Origin: 2-01-FULL-45-10 sp964433975
Lineage (GTDB): Bacteria > Omnitrophota > Gorgyraeia > 2-01-FULL-45-10
Assembly (NCBI GenBank): GCA_964433975.1
Contig: CAYSSS010000021.1
Location: 1-25,978 of the forward strand
DNA: 25,978 nt
Direction of reading: 5' to 3'
Part shown: positions 23,190 through 25,978 of the stretch, piece after piece
Position numbering within the stretch: the first letter of the stretch is position 1
Layout: each line of letters begins with the position of its first letter
The notes under the pieces: model-generated
Databases searched by the model: none
What the model saw: only the letters and a program-made list of their open reading frames with translations
What the model was told of the DNA's origin: nothing
Program-made: the position numbers and the translations under genes

Positions 23190-24320
23190 TTAAGCCACTT
23201 TCTTTTTGAACTTCATGATCGCCAGCCTAACCGCTATAAAAGAAAATATGAGCATCGCCAGGATATTCGGCCAGAGCGCCTCCATTCCTACGCCCTTTAA
23301 GTATATCCCGCGCAATATCACTATGAAATAACGCGCCGGCACCAGATATGTGACGTATTGCACCCACTTGGGCATATTGAATATCTCGTACGTGAATCCG
23401 GAGAGCATGAATGTAGGCAGAAATGAAGTTAGTATCGCCATCTGGCACGCCATGAGCTGGCTCTTCGCCGCGACCGATATGTATATACCGAGCATAAGCG
23501 CACCCGTTAAAAATATCCCGCTGGTAATAAAGAGTAAAACGGGGCTTCCTCTTAAGGGAACGCCGAATAACAGTATGCCGGTAAGTACCGATATGACGAG
23601 GTCTATGAAGCCTATGACAAAATACGGAGCGAATTTCCCGATAATGAGCTCTACGTTCCTTACGGGGGTCGATATAAGCTGCTCCATCGTTCCCCGCTCC
23701 CACTCTCTTGCTATCGTAAGCGATGTCAAGAGCGCCGCTATTATCATCATTATTATGGCGATCAGGCCCGGTACGATAAAGAGCTTGCTGTCGAGGTCCT
23801 GGTTAAACCATATCCTTGAGCGCAGGTCGACGGGCGTGGAGTTGGTGATGCTGTTCACCGCGAGCGCGTCTTTCATGAATTTCTGGTTATACGAGGATAC
23901 GATACTATTGACGTAACCGAGCACTATCTGCGCCGTATTGGAGTCGCTCCCGTCGATAATCACCTGGAGAGGCGCGACGCCGTTAGATTGTATATACTTG
24001 GAAAAGTGCTTGGGTATGACCATCGCGATCATCGCGGTGCCCTTGTCGATGAGATGCTCCATGGCCGGATAGTTATCGTAATAGCCTATGATATTAAAAT
24101 ATTTGGACAGTTTGAAATTATCGAGGAAGCGAATGGATGTCTGCGAACCATCCTGGTTCCACACGGCCATGGGTATATTATCTATATCAAGGGAGAGCGC
24201 GTATCCGAAGAGCACCAATAACAGCATCGGGATGGCGAACGCCAGCGCGAGGCTGCGCGGATCGCGCCATATCTGTATGAACTCTTTTTTAAATATCGCT
24301 TTAGTCCTGCCTAAATTCAT
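23190..24320 (-). CDS. ABC-2 type exporter permease, first
   Basis: A 376-residue membrane protein with the same plan as its neighbour: KKEFIQIWRDPRSLALAF, first helix (about 24-44), extracytoplasmic region (45-178) with QVIIDGSDSNTAQIVLGY, and about five C-terminal helices preceded by REWERGTMEQLISTPVRNVELIIGK. Its ATG overlaps the stop of the ATPase gene as ATGA, so translation is coupled. It pairs with the following permease. A membrane fusion protein of the HlyD type is often encoded with this set, and would have to lie beyond the right edge. Confidence 0.9.
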   Translation of the reverse strand: MNLGRTKAIFKKEFIQIWRDPRSLALAFAIPMLLLVLFGYALSLDIDNIPMAVWNQDGSQTSIRFLDNFKLSKYFNIIGYYDNYPAMEHLIDKGTAMIAMVIPKHFSKYIQSNGVAPLQVIIDGSDSNTAQIVLGYVNSIVSSYNQKFMKDALAVNSITNSTPVDLRSRIWFNQDLDSKLFIVPGLIAIIMMIIAALLTSLTIAREWERGTMEQLISTPVRNVELIIGKFAPYFVIGFIDLVISVLTGILLFGVPLRGSPVLLFITSGIFLTGALMLGIYISVAAKSQLMACQMAILTSFLPTFMLSGFTYEIFNMPKWVQYVTYLVPARYFIVILRGIYLKGVGMEALWPNILAMLIFSFIAVRLAIMKFKKKVA

Positions 24321-25282
24321 GGCGCGTGTTCCTTATCGTAATCCTCGATCAATGAGACGAATACGTCTTCCAGTGACGCTTTTATCTTCGCTATCTTGTA
24401 ATCTTTGAGGCCCTCTTTCTGGAATAATTTTTTTATCGACGGTATCGCCTCTTTGGCGCTGGGACTGACCGCGTGTATCGCGCTGCCGAAGAGCGCGGCC
24501 TCGCCGACGCCCTTCACCGCGGAGATCTTTTCCGACCACTCTTCCGGATCATCGACGCGTATCTGGATGATCTCATCCTTCATGAACTTCGTCTTCATCT
24601 CTTCGGGCGTACCCATCGCTATTATGGTACCCTTATAGATGAGCGTCATCCTGTCGCAGTTCTCCGCCTCATCCATGTAGTGGGTCGTGACGAATACGGT
24701 CACACCCTGCTTGGCCAGGCCCTTTATGATGCCCCAGAAGTTCTCTCTCGTTATTGGGTCCACCCCCGACGTCGGTTCGTCGAGGAATATTATCCGCGGC
24801 TTATGTATGAGGGAGCATCCGAGCGCCAGGCGCTGCTTCCACCCGCCCGAAAGCGTCTTTGTGGGGCTATTTCTGAAGGCCTCTATGCCGGCCAGTTTTA
24901 TTATCTTCTCTTTTCTCTCGTCCCGGTCGTGTCTCGAGAGCTTGTATATGCCGGCATAAAAATTTATATTCTCCTCCACCGTAAGGTCGTCATACAGGGA
25001 AAATTTTTGCGACATGTATCCGATATTTTGTTTTATCTTATCCTGTTCCTTCATTATATCGAACCCGCCCACCGTACCGGTGCCGGACGTGGGCGATATG
25101 ATGCCGCAGAGCATCCTTATGGTGGTCGATTTACCTGCGCCGTTAGGACCCAAAAATCCGAATATCTCACCATTTTTGACCGTAAAATTTATCCGGTTCA
25201 CCGCCGTAAAGGCGCCGAACTTCTTTTCAAGGTTTTGTACGCTGACCGCTATACTTTCGTCGCGCAAGCCGTATCCCCACAT
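24317..25282 (-). CDS. ABC transporter ATPase, second, with intact catalytic motifs
   Basis: A 321-residue ATPase. Walker A GPNGAGKS (45-52), Q-loop Gln92, signature LSGGWKQ (144-150), Walker B IIFLDEP (164-170), D-loop SGVD and a normal switch region VTTHYMDEAE are all present. The C-terminal extension (about 230-321) ends in ASLEDVFVSLIEDYDKE, typical of DrrA/CcmA-like exporters. The ATG at 25282 overlaps the previous ATPase by 34 bases; a TTG five codons later with GGGG upstream is an alternative start. It energises the two permeases together with the previous ATPase. Confidence 0.92.
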   Translation of the reverse strand: MWGYGLRDESIAVSVQNLEKKFGAFTAVNRINFTVKNGEIFGFLGPNGAGKSTTIRMLCGIISPTSGTGTVGGFDIMKEQDKIKQNIGYMSQKFSLYDDLTVEENINFYAGIYKLSRHDRDERKEKIIKLAGIEAFRNSPTKTLSGGWKQRLALGCSLIHKPRIIFLDEPTSGVDPITRENFWGIIKGLAKQGVTVFVTTHYMDEAENCDRMTLIYKGTIIAMGTPEEMKTKFMKDEIIQIRVDDPEEWSEKISAVKGVGEAALFGSAIHAVSPSAKEAIPSIKKLFQKEGLKDYKIAKIKASLEDVFVSLIEDYDKEHAP

Positions 25283-25978
25283 TCTTTTATTATCTCTATG
25301 AAGGCCTTTTCAAGCGTATCCGTCTTCTTTTCGGCTTTTATCGCCTCCGGCGTCTCGCATCTTAAGAGCCTTCCTTTGTGTATCAGCCCGATCCTCTTAC
25401 ATCTTTCGGCTTCATCAAGATAGGAGGTCGAGAAGAGTATCGCGACCTTCTCTTTCAATAACTGGTAAAGTATGCCCCAGAAATCCCTTCGCGATACGGG
25501 GTCTACGCCGTTTGTTGGCTCATCAAGGAATAATACCTTTGGCGTATGGATAAGGGCGCAGGCCAGGCCGGCCTTCTGCTTCATGCCGCCCGAAAGCTTC
25601 CCGGCAAGGCGGCCCTTGAACGGCGTCAGCCCCGAAAAACCGAGGAGCTTCTTTATCCTGTCGTCTCTTTTGGCGCCGGGCTTTACGCAGTAGATATCGG
25701 CGTAAAAGTTTATATTTTCCATCACGGTGAGGTCCTCGTAGAGGCCGAACCTCTGCGACATATACCCTATATTGTCCTTTAGAGTTTCAGACTCTTTCAC
25801 GGTGTGCCTGTTGTATACCCATGCTTCGCCCGAAGTTGGGTCCATTATACCCGTCAGAAGGCGCATGGTAGTCGTCTTGCCGGCTCCGTCGGGTCCGACG
25901 AGGCCGAAGATCTCGCCCTCTTCAACTTCTATATTGAGATTATCTACCGCGATGAGATCGCCGAATTTCCTGGTAAGA
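25249..25978 (-). CDS. ABC transporter ATPase, first (5' end beyond the window), with altered H-loop
   Basis: The gene is open to the right edge; about 242 residues are visible. The frame runs past the ATG at 25866 without a stop and contains RKFGDLIAVDNL and Walker A GPDGAGKT upstream of it, so that ATG is internal. Q-loop MSQRF, signature LSGGMKQ, Walker B VLFLDEP and D-loop NGVD are present. The switch region reads FSTSYLDEAE, with Ser where the catalytic His normally stands. With its neighbour this would give one normal and one impaired ATP site. The order ATPase, ATPase, permease, permease matches exporters with split ATPase halves. Confidence 0.88.
   Translation of the reverse strand, partial: LTRKFGDLIAVDNLNIEVEEGEIFGLVGPDGAGKTTTMRLLTGIMDPTSGEAWVYNRHTVKESETLKDNIGYMSQRFGLYEDLTVMENINFYADIYCVKPGAKRDDRIKKLLGFSGLTPFKGRLAGKLSGGMKQKAGLACALIHTPKVLFLDEPTNGVDPVSRRDFWGILYQLLKEKVAILFSTSYLDEAERCKRIGLIHKGRLLRCETPEAIKAEKKTDTLEKAFIEIIKECGDTACATKV

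Noticed and set aside
24473..25423. Long plus-strand open frame (316 codons)
   Set aside because: It is antisense to two ABC ATPase genes with clear motifs; its translation has no recognisable family and reflects codon bias on the opposite strand.

Overview
All convincing genes in this window lie on the minus strand, so transcription runs from high to low coordinates. The content is that of a Gram-negative-type (diderm) bacterium: a type IV pilus / type II secretion-like filament machine with PilM-PilN, PilO and PilP-like inner-membrane parts. Several features together suggest an uncultured lineage such as Omnitrophota: many ATA isoleucine codons, dense short palindromic repeats between genes, a PilM-PilN fusion and a GlpA/FAD-oxidoreductase/DUF1667 set. 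That placement is inference and rests on gene style, not on a marker gene. No rRNA, tRNA or CRISPR array was seen.

Region A (15058 down to 362) is one long co-directional block of 15 genes. It starts with a membrane PAS sensor without an output domain, a very large membrane histidine kinase ending in a decayed GGDEF-like domain, and two stand-alone response regulators. Then come the assembly ATPase (GspE/PilB), a small soluble histidine kinase, the platform protein (GspF/PilC), a 69-residue two-helix membrane protein, four prepilin-like proteins (GspG-, GspI-, GspJ- and PilX/GspK-like, the last with a discoidin-like domain), a PilM-PilN fusion, PilO and a PilP/GspC-like protein. No secretin, prepilin peptidase or retraction ATPase is present, so those must be encoded elsewhere. 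Gaps are short and several genes overlap, so sensing and filament assembly are probably co-expressed.

Region B (21199 down to 15524) is a glycerol-use operon with a good candidate promoter at 21235-21263. It encodes a ferritin-like protein, an alpha/beta hydrolase of monoacylglycerol-lipase type, glycerol kinase, an FAD glycerol-3-phosphate dehydrogenase with a C-terminal 2Fe-2S domain, a partner NAD(FAD) oxidoreductase and a DUF1667 cysteine-motif protein. A coherent reading is: lipase releases glycerol, GlpK phosphorylates it, and the three redox proteins oxidise glycerol 3-phosphate to dihydroxyacetone phosphate.

Region C (25978 down to 21428) holds an ABC-2 type exporter with two ATPases (the first cut by the window edge and lacking the switch histidine) and two 376-residue permeases, followed by a secreted protein of unknown function.

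The spaces between genes are rich in structured repeats: nested foldback elements at 101-304 and 15296-15525, an inverted-repeat element at 21273-21425, and three families of small palindromes. One palindrome family is translated as part of two different proteins. The gene-free stretches longer than 300 bases are 1-361 and 15059-15523; apart from the repeats listed, nothing supportable was seen in them.
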